From positions 1 through 62,394 of the forward strand of contig CAKTCN010000020.1 of the NCBI GenBank assembly GCA_934539295.1: DNA of 62,394 nucleotides, in the 5' to 3' direction. Every line of letters starts with the position of its first letter. Positions within the stretch are counted from its first letter, which is position 1. The position numbers and the translations under genes are program-made. This document shows, one piece after another, positions 37,971-47,154 of the stretch. The notes below the pieces were generated by a model. The model was given only the letters and a program-made list of their open reading frames with translations, did not search any database and had not been told where the DNA came from. Source of the DNA: an uncultured Allosphingosinicella sp. (lineage in GTDB: Bacteria > Pseudomonadota > Alphaproteobacteria > Sphingomonadales > Sphingomonadaceae).

Positions 37971-39340
37971 ACCGGCTCCGGCTTCCACAGCCGAGCCTGC
38001 TCGGCCTGGCGCTCACCCTGTCGATCGGCGTCGTGTTGCTGGTGGCAGGCGTGGCCGTCGGCCTCATCTTCGCGGCGCGCACGCCCTTCACGCCGCCGCT
38101 CACGGCCTATGAAATCGGCCGGCTGCTCGAAGGACGCAGCATCGTCCAATCGACCACCGGCGTGACCGTCGCCACCGAAACCACCCCGCCGCGCATCCGC
38201 CGCGACGAGAACCAGGCGAGCCGCCTGGTGCGCGCCGCCATTGCGGACCAGCTCGGGCGCCCCATCGATGATGTCCGGTTCCGCGGGCGCGGCCTTCGCG
38301 AAAGCCGCGACGGGCAGGAGGATGATGCACGCCGCTTCTTTTCCGCGCAAAGGATCGAGCGGGAATATGAGCTCTACGCCAATGATGGCCGCTTCAATCC
38401 GTCTTTCTTCGACGGCTTCACCGCGGCGCTGAAGCAGGATGACGGCCGCTGGCGGGTGGTGCGGCGGGAAAGCCGCGATCCCCTGTCACGCTGGCGCTGG
38501 ACGATGATCGGCTGGATCGCGCTTGCCGTCCTGCTGGTGGTGCCGATCGCCTGGTGGTTCAGCCGCCGCCTGGCCGAACCGATCCGCGCCTTTGCCGCCG
38601 CCGCCGACCGGATCGGCAGCCGCCAGCAGGTGCAGCCGGTCGACGTGCGCGGGCCCAAGGAGATCCGGCTCGCCGCCCGATCGCTCAACGACATGCAGGC
38701 GCGGCTGCAGCGCTACCTGGCGGAGCGCACCTCCATGGTCGGCGCCATCGCGCACGACCTGCGCACGCCGCTCGCTCGGCTCGCTTTCCACCTCGCGCTT
38801 GCGCCCGATGCCCTTCGCGGCCGCGCCGAGGCGGAGATTGCTGAGATGGAGGCGATGATCGCGGCCACCCTCGACTTCGTCCAGAACGAGGCGCGGTCGC
38901 GCGCGCACGAGGCGCTGGACCTGTCGCTCCTGGTCGAGGGCGTGGTCGACGATTTCGCCGACACCGGTGCGAACGCCCGAATGGCCGAGGCTGCGGCAGT
39001 GACGGTCACCGGCGACGCCATGCTGCTGCGCCGTCTGTTCTCCAACCTCATCGCCAATGCGCTTGCTTATGGCGAGGCTGCCGAGGTGAGCGTGCGCGTG
39101 GCCGGTGGCAATGCCATCGTCGATATCGCCGATCGTGGCCCGGGCCTGTCGCCCGCTGACCTCGAACGGGCGTTCGAGCCCTTCTATCGCGCCGAAACGT
39201 CGCGCAATCGCGCCACCGGCGGCATCGGCCTCGGCCTCGCCATCGCGCGAACCGCCGCCGGTGCGCATGGCGGCGACCTCGTGCTCGCCAATCGGGAGGG
39301 CGGGGGCCTGCGCGCAACCGTCACCCTGCCGCTCGGCTGA
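37967..39340 (+). CDS. Sensor histidine kinase of the efflux two-component system
   Basis: 457 residues from ATG 37967. Two membrane helices (about 10-35 and 180-202) flank a periplasmic domain of about 145 residues that is rich in charged residues. A HAMP region follows, then H-box AIAHDLRTPLARL, N-box FSNLIANALAYG and G-boxes DRGPGLSP and GIGLGLAIA. The longer frame upstream is a shadow of the regulator gene. It partners with the overlapping response regulator. Confidence 0.93.
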   Translation: MNRLRLPQPSLLGLALTLSIGVVLLVAGVAVGLIFAARTPFTPPLTAYEIGRLLEGRSIVQSTTGVTVATETTPPRIRRDENQASRLVRAAIADQLGRPIDDVRFRGRGLRESRDGQEDDARRFFSAQRIEREYELYANDGRFNPSFFDGFTAALKQDDGRWRVVRRESRDPLSRWRWTMIGWIALAVLLVVPIAWWFSRRLAEPIRAFAAAADRIGSRQQVQPVDVRGPKEIRLAARSLNDMQARLQRYLAERTSMVGAIAHDLRTPLARLAFHLALAPDALRGRAEAEIAEMEAMIAATLDFVQNEARSRAHEALDLSLLVEGVVDDFADTGANARMAEAAAVTVTGDAMLLRRLFSNLIANALAYGEAAEVSVRVAGGNAIVDIADRGPGLSPADLERAFEPFYRAETSRNRATGGIGLGLAIARTAAGAHGGDLVLANREGGGLRATVTLPLG

Positions 39341-39396
39341 TCCGCAACGTTTGATCCTGGTCGATCGTTGAGGCTCCTTCTGGGGAGACGAATGCG

Positions 39397-40593
39397 ATGC
39401 GCTCTGGCCTGGTATGCTTGGCGGCGTTGGTGGTGGCCGGTTGCGGCGGCGACGATGGCGGCTCCGGCGGGTCTGGCGCTGCACCGCCGCCTGCAGCCAC
39501 GCCGTCCCCGCCACCACCTCCGCCGCCCCCGTCTCCCCCGCCGCCGCCGGTCATCCCGGGGACACCATTCCGCGGCGCGGTGGTCGCCGACCTGGTCTCC
39601 CCCTGGGCGATGACCTTCCTGCCCGACGGCCGCATGCTGGTGACCGAAAAGGCGGGGCAGATGCTGCTGGTCTCGGCCGATGGCGGCAGCCGACAGACGG
39701 TGGCCGGTACTCCCGCGGTGGACGCTGCGGGGCAGGGCGGACTGATGGACGTGGTTCTCGCCCCCGACTTCCTCGTCAGCGGGCGGGTTTATTTCACCTA
39801 TTCGGCGACGGGGTCGGGCGGGAAGGGCATGGTCCTTGCGCGCGGGCGCCTTTCCGCCACCGGCACCCCGCAGCTGACGGACGTCGCCGAACTGTTCCGC
39901 GCATCGCCTTTCGTGGGCGGCGACGGCCATTATTCCGGTCGCATCGCCTTCTCGCCCGACAATCAGTATTTGTTCCTGACCTCCGGCGATCGGCAGCAGG
40001 GAAGCCCGGCGCAAAGCTCCACCTCCACATTGGGCAAGGTGCTGCGCCTGACCCTGAATGGACAGCCCGCACCCGGCAATCCGCTGGCGGCGCAGGGCTT
40101 CAATCCCGCCATATGGTCTTATGGACACCGCAACCTGCTCGGCATCGCCTTCGACGCCGCGGGCAATCTGTGGGAGCATGAGATGGGGCCGCAGGGCGGG
40201 GACGAGTTGAACCTGATCCTGCCTGGCCGCAATTACGGCTGGCCCATCGTGTCGGACGGCAGCAATTATGATGGTTCGCTCATCCCCGACCATGTCACCC
40301 GCCCGGACCTGGAGGCGCCGAAGCTATCCTGGAACCCGGTCATCGCGCCTGCGGGCCTGATCATCTATTCGGGCAACCTGTTCCCGCAATGGCGCGGCGA
40401 CGCCTTCATGGGCGGTCTCGCGTCGCAGGCGCTCATCCGCGTCGACCTCGACGGCACTACCGCCCGCAAGGCTGAGCAGTGGAACATGGGCGCGCGCATC
40501 CGCGAAGTGGAGCAGGGCCCCGATGGCGTGATCTGGATCCTGGAAGATGGCGGAAGCTCGGCAGGCAGGCTGATCAAGCTCACGCCGGCATGA
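39397..40593 (+). CDS. PQQ-dependent sugar dehydrogenase-like lipoprotein
   Basis: 398 residues. A lipoprotein signal ends VVAGC, so it is probably anchored by a lipid at about residue 17. A Gly/Ser and then Pro-rich linker (about 18-52) precedes a six-bladed propeller of the soluble aldose sugar dehydrogenase (Yli) type. Motifs seen are PWAMTFLPDG, GLMDVVLAPDF, the putative catalytic histidine in GDGHYSGRIAF, and SYGHRNLLGIAF with GPQGGDELN. Known relatives oxidise aldoses in the periplasm using PQQ; no PQQ synthesis genes are here. GGGGAG lies nine bases before ATG 39397. Confidence 0.9.
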   Translation: MRSGLVCLAALVVAGCGGDDGGSGGSGAAPPPAATPSPPPPPPPPSPPPPPVIPGTPFRGAVVADLVSPWAMTFLPDGRMLVTEKAGQMLLVSADGGSRQTVAGTPAVDAAGQGGLMDVVLAPDFLVSGRVYFTYSATGSGGKGMVLARGRLSATGTPQLTDVAELFRASPFVGGDGHYSGRIAFSPDNQYLFLTSGDRQQGSPAQSSTSTLGKVLRLTLNGQPAPGNPLAAQGFNPAIWSYGHRNLLGIAFDAAGNLWEHEMGPQGGDELNLILPGRNYGWPIVSDGSNYDGSLIPDHVTRPDLEAPKLSWNPVIAPAGLIIYSGNLFPQWRGDAFMGGLASQALIRVDLDGTTARKAEQWNMGARIREVEQGPDGVIWILEDGGSSAGRLIKLTPA

Positions 40594-40594
40594 C

Positions 40595-40616
40595 GGCGGT
40601 TATTTGAACAGCCGCC
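40595..40616. terminator. Possible shared hairpin between two convergent genes
   Basis: GGCGG at 40595-40599 and CCGCC at 40612-40616 can form a short stem in the six-base gap and at the end of the glycosyltransferase-like gene. A short T-rich loop (TTATTT) is present, but no U-run follows the stem on either strand. It may reduce read-through in both directions; support is weak. Confidence 0.3.
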
Positions 40617-41235
40617 TCAGGCCGGGATCGGGCACCTTGCGGTCGAAGGCAGTCTGCCCGCGCTTGTAGTAGAGCAGGCGATCCGCCTGTTCGACCACGC
40701 TCCTTTCCTTTTTCCAGTCGACCTCGACCAGCATCGCCTCGGGCGAATAGCGCAGCTTTCGCTGCTGCATGGCGATGATGGTCAGCTCGACATCGGCATA
40801 ATGGCGCTTGTAGCCAGGATGGAACAGGTCGCCGTCATAATTGGCGCGCGCCCATTCGCGCTCAACCATGCCGAATGCGGCGAGCGAGCCGTGCCATTTG
40901 CCGTCGTTGAAGGCGAGCAGTCCGCCCGCTTTCTTGCCCAGCGCCTCGACCCCTGCTGCCAACCAGCCGCGGCCGGCAAAGGCATCCTGCGCGACATAGG
41001 CGAATTGCGGCGCTGCCGAACGGCGGAACGCCTCGTTGGCAACGGCGATGAACCCCTTCTGTTCGACGTCGTGGATGCACAATAACTGCCCCGTCACGTC
41101 GGCCCGCCGGGACATTTGCGATGCGGATCGCGCAGCCAGGACCGGATTGGTGAACGGCATGACGACCAACGGCTCCTCCTCGCCGCCCAGGCTGGGGGCA
41201 AGATTGTCGAGCCGGGTGAAAAGGATGCGAAGCAC
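40600..41235 (-). CDS. Short glycosyltransferase-like protein (unassigned)
   Basis: 211 residues without signal peptide or membrane helix. Features that recall a GT-A fold are QLLCIHDVEQKGF early, AYVAQDAFAGRGWL in the middle (an acidic residue followed by GWL as in GT2-type acceptor regions) and the late basic/aromatic ADRLLYYKRG. I cannot place it in a named family with certainty. It begins 16 bases after the preceding gene's stop and is cotranscribed with it. Context (three other sugar-handling genes within 8 kb) supports a glycan role. Confidence 0.6.
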   Translation of the reverse strand: MLRILFTRLDNLAPSLGGEEEPLVVMPFTNPVLAARSASQMSRRADVTGQLLCIHDVEQKGFIAVANEAFRRSAAPQFAYVAQDAFAGRGWLAAGVEALGKKAGGLLAFNDGKWHGSLAAFGMVEREWARANYDGDLFHPGYKRHYADVELTIIAMQQRKLRYSPEAMLVEVDWKKERSVVEQADRLLYYKRGQTAFDRKVPDPGLRRLFK

Positions 41236-41251
41236 GCTGATCTAACGCGCC

Positions 41252-42271
41252 TCAGCCGAACTTGATCTCGCCCGGCGTGATCAGGCGCAGATATTTCTGC
41301 GTCCATGGCGCGCCGTGCAGCTGGGTGAAGTAGAGGCTGCGGTAATTGGCCCAGCATGCCACCATCCACGGTGAACGGGTATTGTGGCCCACATCCTTCA
41401 TCTGCCGCAGCATGCGAAGGTGCACGTCCATATCCTCCTCCGGCAATGCCAGCGGAAGCTTGAAGCGCTTGAGGTCCTTGCCCGCCGTACGCATGAACAA
41501 GGGGAATAGTCGCTCCACGATGAAGGGCATGTAGCTGGATCCCGCATGCAGCCCGCGGTCGTCCGCCTCCGTGCTATGCAGTTGCTGCTTGATCTTGGGC
41601 GGCAGGTTCTTCTCCGCGTTCCTGATCGCGGCGCCGACGAAGCGCAGATACGTCTCCCAGAAACGCGGGCTTCCCACGAAGTAATTGGCGGCGGAATAGA
41701 CGCCCGAGGGCCAGATCAGGTCGACCTCCTCGCCCGGCAGCCCCGCCGCCTCCAGGAAGGCACGCGACAGCCGCAGGAAATCGGGATGCGCCGTTTCGCC
41801 CTGCACCCACAGATTGTGGAACAACGCCTCCAGCTTGGGATAAGGATTGCAGAAATAGATGTCGTAGCCCGGATTGGCTTCGATCAGGCCCAACAGGTCC
41901 ATGCCCGACAGGCCCGTCTTCTCGGTGAAGCGCCACGACAGCGCGCCCCAGAGAGCCGTGTCCTTGACGTGCTTCGACAGGAAGAGCCGATTGAACAGGT
42001 CGAATTCGAGATATTCGGTCGGCTTGCCGCGGTTGTCGAGCGGGATGAAGGCCGGATCGACCAGTTCGCGTTGCAGCGCATCGTAGAAGATCTGGAAGAT
42101 CTTGACGCCGGGCACGGATGCATCGGTCGGTGCCGGGGCCGCGGCGGGTGCCGCTGCCTCGGCGATCTCCGCCGCCGGTGCCACGTCGTTGGCCGGTGCC
42201 TTTTTTGTCGCGCGCGGCTTTGCCTTGCCGATCGCCTTGACGCTGCTGCCGTTCGCCTTCCTGCCTGCCAC
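41252..42271 (-). CDS. Unrecognised cytoplasmic protein of the glycan block
   Basis: About 339 residues if started at GTG 42271, which follows GGGGA at a suitable distance; a longer frame begins at 42358. The N-terminal 50 residues are Ala/Pro/Lys-rich and probably disordered. A well-formed globular part then begins at VKIFQIFYDAL, with striking conserved-looking aromatic motifs (YDIYFCNPYPKLEALF, NLWVQGETAHPDF, and late NTRSPWMVACW). There is no signal peptide or membrane helix. I do not recognise the family. NPYPKLEALF/NLWVQGE hints at a sugar-nucleotide transferase-like fold, but this is a guess from context. Confidence 0.7.
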   Translation of the reverse strand: MAGRKANGSSVKAIGKAKPRATKKAPANDVAPAAEIAEAAAPAAAPAPTDASVPGVKIFQIFYDALQRELVDPAFIPLDNRGKPTEYLEFDLFNRLFLSKHVKDTALWGALSWRFTEKTGLSGMDLLGLIEANPGYDIYFCNPYPKLEALFHNLWVQGETAHPDFLRLSRAFLEAAGLPGEEVDLIWPSGVYSAANYFVGSPRFWETYLRFVGAAIRNAEKNLPPKIKQQLHSTEADDRGLHAGSSYMPFIVERLFPLFMRTAGKDLKRFKLPLALPEEDMDVHLRMLRQMKDVGHNTRSPWMVACWANYRSLYFTQLHGAPWTQKYLRLITPGEIKFG

Positions 42272-42434
42272 TGCCTGGTCCCCACTTGCCCCGGCTTTTG
42301 CATGGACGAATGGCCGTCCGGGTTCAAGCGGGCGGCGGGCATCGTTGGTGCATTGCAACAGCTTCCCGCATCATACCGCCCATCGTATAGACGCGGCGGG
42401 CCCGAACGCGTTGAGCGCCGATAAGGAGACTTGC

Positions 42435-43484
42435 ATGCCGTACAGGGGGCATATCGATACGCCGCAAGCCGACATCCTGGCGGGCTGGGCCATCGACGAT
42501 TATGGCGCGCCGTGCGAGATTGCCGTCGCGGTCAATGGGGGGCAGGCAGTCCACATCCTGTCCGACCGGCCCCGTACCGACCTTCTAGCGGAAGGCATTG
42601 CGACCGGACTAGGCGGGTTCCGCATCGACATAGCCGCTTTGATGACGCTTGGCGAAAACCAGGTCACCCTGACCTTCCCCGACGGCACGCCCGTGCCCGG
42701 CAGCCCGATCACCCGCAACTTTGCCGGCCGCGATGATGCCAACCTCACCTACAAGGGCGCGATCGACCGGCCGCAGGGCAGGACGATTGGCGGCTGGGCG
42801 GTGACGGAGGATGGCCGTCCCTGCAAGCTGACGGTGAACATCAACGGCATGGAACCTTTCGTGGTGGAAACCACCCGCGAGCGTCCGGACCTTGCCAGGA
42901 ACGACATTTCGCAGGGGCTCGGCGGCTTCAGCATCGAAGTTCTGGACAAGCTTCGCGAAGGCACCAACCGCGTGTCGCTACGCTTCCCCAATGGTGAGCA
43001 TCTGCCGGGCAGCCCGATCGAGCGAATCGTGGGCGACCCGGCCGCCTACACGCCGGAGCCCGAGGCCGCCCCGCCGCCACCGCCCCCGGCACCCCCGCCG
43101 CCGCCGTCGCCGCCGCCGCCCGAGGTGAGGGCGCCTGGAAGTGAACGCGCTTCGACTGTGGCACCTGCTCCGGACAAGGCACCCAAGGTGCGCGACCGCA
43201 CGCCCAGTCCCGCTTCGCCACTACCGGTCGCGCCGCGCAAGAAACCGGCCCTGCCGTCGCTTGCCGAACTGGACGAGCTTTCGCTGGATGACCTCAGCCT
43301 TGCCGTGGCTGCCGGCGTCATCACGGTTCCCCCGCCCGAGGTCAGCCCGCTGCCGACCGAACCTATCGCGGAACGCACCGACTCCGATTCCGTGAACCAG
43401 CCCGAGGCCGAGCCGGTGCCCCAGCTTCCCGCACCGGAGCCGCAGCGCCGCGGCCTCATCTCCCGCTTATTCGGCCGCGGCTGA
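42435..43484 (+). CDS. Tandem beta-repeat protein with polyproline tract and basic tail
   Basis: 349 residues from ATG 42435 behind ATAAGGAG. There are two homologous units (about 1-100 and 101-199). Each has an opening G-x-ID-x-P, a GWA core (ILAGWAIDDYG and IGGWAVTEDG), V-x-NG, a R-x-R/DL segment, GLGGF and a closing LPGSPI or VPGSPI. Similar units occur next to glycosyltransferase domains in alphaproteobacteria. A run of prolines (about 205-230), a low-complexity acidic region and a basic end RGLISRLFGRG follow. There is no signal peptide, so it appears cytoplasmic, perhaps membrane-peripheral through its tail. Its last 18 bases overlap the convergent glycosyltransferase gene. Its function is unknown; a glycan-binding scaffold is one possibility. 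Confidence 0.8.
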   Translation: MPYRGHIDTPQADILAGWAIDDYGAPCEIAVAVNGGQAVHILSDRPRTDLLAEGIATGLGGFRIDIAALMTLGENQVTLTFPDGTPVPGSPITRNFAGRDDANLTYKGAIDRPQGRTIGGWAVTEDGRPCKLTVNINGMEPFVVETTRERPDLARNDISQGLGGFSIEVLDKLREGTNRVSLRFPNGEHLPGSPIERIVGDPAAYTPEPEAAPPPPPPAPPPPPSPPPPEVRAPGSERASTVAPAPDKAPKVRDRTPSPASPLPVAPRKKPALPSLAELDELSLDDLSLAVAAGVITVPPPEVSPLPTEPIAERTDSDSVNQPEAEPVPQLPAPEPQRRGLISRLFGRG

Positions 43485-46400
43485 TCCGCGAAGCGTGCGC
43501 AGATAGGCGGACCGGCGCTGCTCCGCGCCGGGCGCCGGCTCCAGCTGGTAGATGGTCGCGATCTCGCGCGCATGGCGGCTGAGGTCACCGCGCGTGGCAA
43601 AGCTGTCCTCATGCTGGCGGTGGCGGCACAGCAGGTCGGGGATGAACACGGCGGCATAGCCCGCCCGCGCCGCCCGCAGGTAAAGCAGCCAGTCGAAGGC
43701 GAAGGATAGCCGCGCCAGTGCGCCTTCATTCTCTGCCAGCAGGCGCACCAGCACCTCGCGCCGCCACAGCACCGAACTGATCGACAGGATCGGGTTCCTG
43801 ACCAGGAAGTCCGATGCCAGCAGCCGTTCGGCCGTGATGAATCCGCCACGCGCCACGTCATCGCCGATCACGGAGGCCGGGTAACCGCCCTGATCGGCAA
43901 TCACCGAACCTTCGCTGTCGATCCAGGTGACGCCGACAAAGGCGAAGGCGGCGCCCGGCGCACGTTCCAGCGCTTCCACGCAGCGCTCGATCATGGTCGG
44001 ATCGACCACATCGTCGCCCTCGGCAAGGTGGAAAAAGGTCGCGTCCGACGCGCTTGCCAGCCTGGCCCAGGTGCGGTCCAGCCGCCCCTGGTTGGAAGGT
44101 TCGGCGACAAAGGCGATGCCCGCCGCTGCGCTGGCCCGTGCCGCTTCGCCTGCCTTGCCATCGGCCGACGCAATGTCGTGGTAGCTGATGCTGCGGGCCG
44201 GCATGCTCTGCCGCGCAAGGCTCCCTACGCGCTCCTCGGCAAAGCGCCCGTGATTGTGGCCGACGATCGCAATGTCGATGCTGGGCGGCGCATGCACTTC
44301 CAGCAGCAGCCCGCGCACATAAGCCATCCAGTTGAACCCGTGGCTGGCCCAGCGCCGCCGTGCCTCTTCGCCCTCCATGCCGGCCGCTCGCCCCGCCGCC
44401 GCGAACAAGGCCTCGCCGCTCGCCTCTGCCGCCAGGAGGCCTAGCTGTGGATCGGCAGCGATGAAGTCGGAAACGCCGCCCGCGCCCGGCAGCGCAACGA
44501 CCGGCAAGCCGACGGTCCAGGCCTCTACCGCGGCCGAGGGCAGGGGATCTTCGCGCGATGCCAGCATCAGCACGTCCGCCGCATGCAGCAACGTGTCCAC
44601 ATCCTCGGAATCGGGCAGGTGCAGCAGATAGCCTTCCGCCGTCAGCCGCTTCATCCGTTCGTCGTGCTGAGCCTTGGTGGCGAAGTCCCAATTGCCCTGC
44701 CACACGAACAGCATCGGCGCGCGTTCGGCCCGTGCCGCCTCGGCCGCCGCCACGAACAGGTCGGCGCCCTTGCGGGCATCGCCATAGCCAAGGGAGGCCA
44801 CCAATGTGCCGACCGTACGTCCACGCAGCAATTGTTCGCGCGCTTGCCCGCGGTCTCCGGGCGCGAGCGGCCGATACTGGCCCTGCGGCAGGATATGGGT
44901 GCGATCCTCCCCGATGCCGAAGCCGTGCAGCATCGATGCGATGGCGGATGTCGGTACGATGAAGCGCCGCACCTTGTCGGCCGCCTCCCGCAGGAACGGC
45001 TCGGACCGGAGGGTTGCGAGAACGCCCGGAAGCTCGTGGACCAGCAGCACTTGCGCGATACCCGCATCGGCAAGCGCGGGCAGCACGGGGGCAGACGCGC
45101 TGCTGTTGACGATGGCGTGCGAAAAGCCGCGCTCCCGCAGCATGGCTGTCGTGGCCAGCAGGTTGTTTTCCACCACATAGGTGTCGGCCAGCGCCCGATA
45201 TACGGCCAGCATCCCGTCATAGCCGCGATCGGCCCGCAGCAGCAGGAACGCGACCTCGATCGCGAATTCGTGCTTCAGCGTGCGTGCGATATTGAGCAGC
45301 AGCCGCTGCGCGCCCGCCGGAAACGCATCGTGCCCGACCAGCAGCAGCCGGCCGGACGCGGTGTCGCGCGACGGATGCAGCACGGCCTGCACCTCGTTCA
45401 GATAGGCGTAGCCGAAATGGCGGTCGGGTTCGAGATAGGCGCCCTCGCCCCACTCGTTCCACGCGTTGATGCACACGATAGGCGGCTGTTCCGCATCGCG
45501 CTCGGCAGCATGGGCCAGCATGTCCAGCCACCGCCCGAACTTCTGGGGTGTCGATCCATGGACGATGTAGGATGCGCCCTGGCGGCGGCTGTCATTGTCC
45601 CATGACGGAAAGCAGCCGCGGATGAGCGGAAAGGGCGAAGGCGGTTCCTTCCGCGCCTCGGCCACGAAGTCGTCATAGCTCCATACCCGCAGCGACGGGT
45701 GGGCGACGAAAATGCGCGACGGCAGGTTGAGGCGCATGTCGCGGCTGTGCTTGTGCGGCGGGAACTCCATCGCGCCGTCGAGCCCGAAGGGGCGGGGATC
45801 GCGATCCTCGAACGTCTGCGCCATGTAAAGGAGCGGGTCGTGGCCACGCGCGCCGAATTCGGCCCGCAGCTGCGCAACGAAACCGTCCGGCAGCTCCGAC
45901 ACCCGGTAGATGACGAACAACGGACGCCCGTCCACCCGGCGGTAGCGCGGATCGTCGAAGTGGCGGGACAGATCGCCGGCCATGCGTTCGGCCAGATCGT
46001 CCGGATAGGTCTGTTCCAGCAGGATCTCGGCGTCGCTACCGTCCCAACGCCGCGACCAGGTCTCGTTGGCCCAGATCAGGAAATAGCCGATGTCGAGCGA
46101 CGGGTCGGAAAGGAAGCGCTCCAGCGGTTTTTCCAGCAGTCGCTGGCTGCCGAAATCGTAATAATAGAAGGCGAAACCCGCCAGTCCCGCCTGCTTGGCC
46201 AGTGCGACCTGGCGCGGCATCACTGCCGGATCGGTGAGGTCGTAGAATCCGAGCGCGGATGGCGTGCGCGGCTGGTAATGGCCCGGGAAACGGGGCAGCC
46301 CGCGCACCACATTGTGCCATTCGGTGAACCCCTCGCCCCACCATTGGTCGTTCTCTGGAATGCGGTGATATTGGGTGAGGTAGAAGGCGTAGACGTCGCA

Positions 46401-47120
46401 AGGCCGCTTCAGCGCCTCGGGCGAGGGCGCGGCATGATCCTGGTAGAGCTGTGAGCGGCGGTGGTTGGCGCGCACATTCTCCTGCAGGATCGCCACCGAA
46501 GGCTCACCCCCGGTCGTGTCGAGGTCGAACAGCTTCCAGCGCAGCATGAGCTGGCGGAACACGTCGCTGTTGGTGCCGGCAAGGTTGAAGCGTTCGCGGA
46601 AATAATACCAGCTGAACCCTTCGGACGGCCGGCGCTGTTCGTCCGCCCCGACCTGCAGGAAATGGATGAACGGCTCCACCCGCGCCGCCGCCACGTCGGG
46701 ATATTGGCTGAGATACCAAAGATGGTCGAAGAAGCGATTGGGGTTCACCGCCACCCCTGCCTTACGCAGGCGGAGGAAGGTGATGAGCGCCGGCTCCTGC
46801 CCCTTGCCGACCTGACCGCGCACATGGTCGGGGTCGAAGCCCGGCATCGGTTGCAGCCCGTCCCGGTCGCCGACCGTCAGATAATGGGCGAGGAGGTTAT
46901 GCTCCTCCGGCAGCTTGCTCGTCTGCTGGCGGTACCAGGCGGGGTCGAAGAAGCGGCTGGGTGCGCGCCCCTCGCGCTCGCCCCACAGGATGTAATGTTC
47001 GATCGGGTCGATGCCCGAACGCGCCACGTCCGGATTGGCGGACAGGTAGTAGCCGATGTCGAACACGCCGGTTGCGCGGATCAGACGATAGAATTTCTTC
47101 TGGAGCCCATTCATCGCCAT
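43467..47120 (-). CDS. Three-domain glycan protein: WbsX-like, GT4-like and GT2-like
   Basis: 1217 residues. The N-terminal 190 or so carry repeated units with Y-x-NPDV or YPDV followed by H-x3-G and PS-x-F (YYLSANPDVARSG, WYLSQYPDVAAAR), as found in rhamnan-type multidomain glycosyltransferases. A WbsX-like domain (about 235-580) has FYLTQYHRIPEN, WGEGFTEW, GFAFYYYDF and INAWNEWGEG. A GT-B, GT4-like part (about 600-935) has SLGYGDARKGADLF and SREDPLPSAAVEAW. A GT2-like part (about 950-1190) has IAIVGHNHGRF and HLAEGDDVVDP. No membrane helix is evident. It probably builds a polysaccharide or oligosaccharide with several linkages. It overlaps the tandem-repeat gene convergently. Confidence 0.88.
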   Translation of the reverse strand: MAMNGLQKKFYRLIRATGVFDIGYYLSANPDVARSGIDPIEHYILWGEREGRAPSRFFDPAWYRQQTSKLPEEHNLLAHYLTVGDRDGLQPMPGFDPDHVRGQVGKGQEPALITFLRLRKAGVAVNPNRFFDHLWYLSQYPDVAAARVEPFIHFLQVGADEQRRPSEGFSWYYFRERFNLAGTNSDVFRQLMLRWKLFDLDTTGGEPSVAILQENVRANHRRSQLYQDHAAPSPEALKRPCDVYAFYLTQYHRIPENDQWWGEGFTEWHNVVRGLPRFPGHYQPRTPSALGFYDLTDPAVMPRQVALAKQAGLAGFAFYYYDFGSQRLLEKPLERFLSDPSLDIGYFLIWANETWSRRWDGSDAEILLEQTYPDDLAERMAGDLSRHFDDPRYRRVDGRPLFVIYRVSELPDGFVAQLRAEFGARGHDPLLYMAQTFEDRDPRPFGLDGAMEFPPHKHSRDMRLNLPSRIFVAHPSLRVWSYDDFVAEARKEPPSPFPLIRGCFPSWDNDSRRQGASYIVHGSTPQKFGRWLDMLAHAAERDAEQPPIVCINAWNEWGEGAYLEPDRHFGYAYLNEVQAVLHPSRDTASGRLLLVGHDAFPAGAQRLLLNIARTLKHEFAIEVAFLLLRADRGYDGMLAVYRALADTYVVENNLLATTAMLRERGFSHAIVNSSASAPVLPALADAGIAQVLLVHELPGVLATLRSEPFLREAADKVRRFIVPTSAIASMLHGFGIGEDRTHILPQGQYRPLAPGDRGQAREQLLRGRTVGTLVASLGYGDARKGADLFVAAAEAARAERAPMLFVWQGNWDFATKAQHDERMKRLTAEGYLLHLPDSEDVDTLLHAADVLMLASREDPLPSAAVEAWTVGLPVVALPGAGGVSDFIAADPQLGLLAAEASGEALFAAAGRAAGMEGEEARRRWASHGFNWMAYVRGLLLEVHAPPSIDIAIVGHNHGRFAEERVGSLARQSMPARSISYHDIASADGKAGEAARASAAAGIAFVAEPSNQGRLDRTWARLASASDATFFHLAEGDDVVDPTMIERCVEALERAPGAAFAFVGVTWIDSEGSVIADQGGYPASVIGDDVARGGFITAERLLASDFLVRNPILSISSVLWRREVLVRLLAENEGALARLSFAFDWLLYLRAARAGYAAVFIPDLLCRHRQHEDSFATRGDLSRHAREIATIYQLEPAPGAEQRRSAYLRTLRGSAAAE

Positions 47121-47154
47121 GGTCGCGTGAGATGCACCAATGTCGTCGCGGGCG

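Noticed and set aside
45699..46454. 251-codon open frame opposite the large glycosyltransferase gene
   Set aside because: High-GC antisense shadow with no motif; many similar shadows lie opposite real genes throughout the window.
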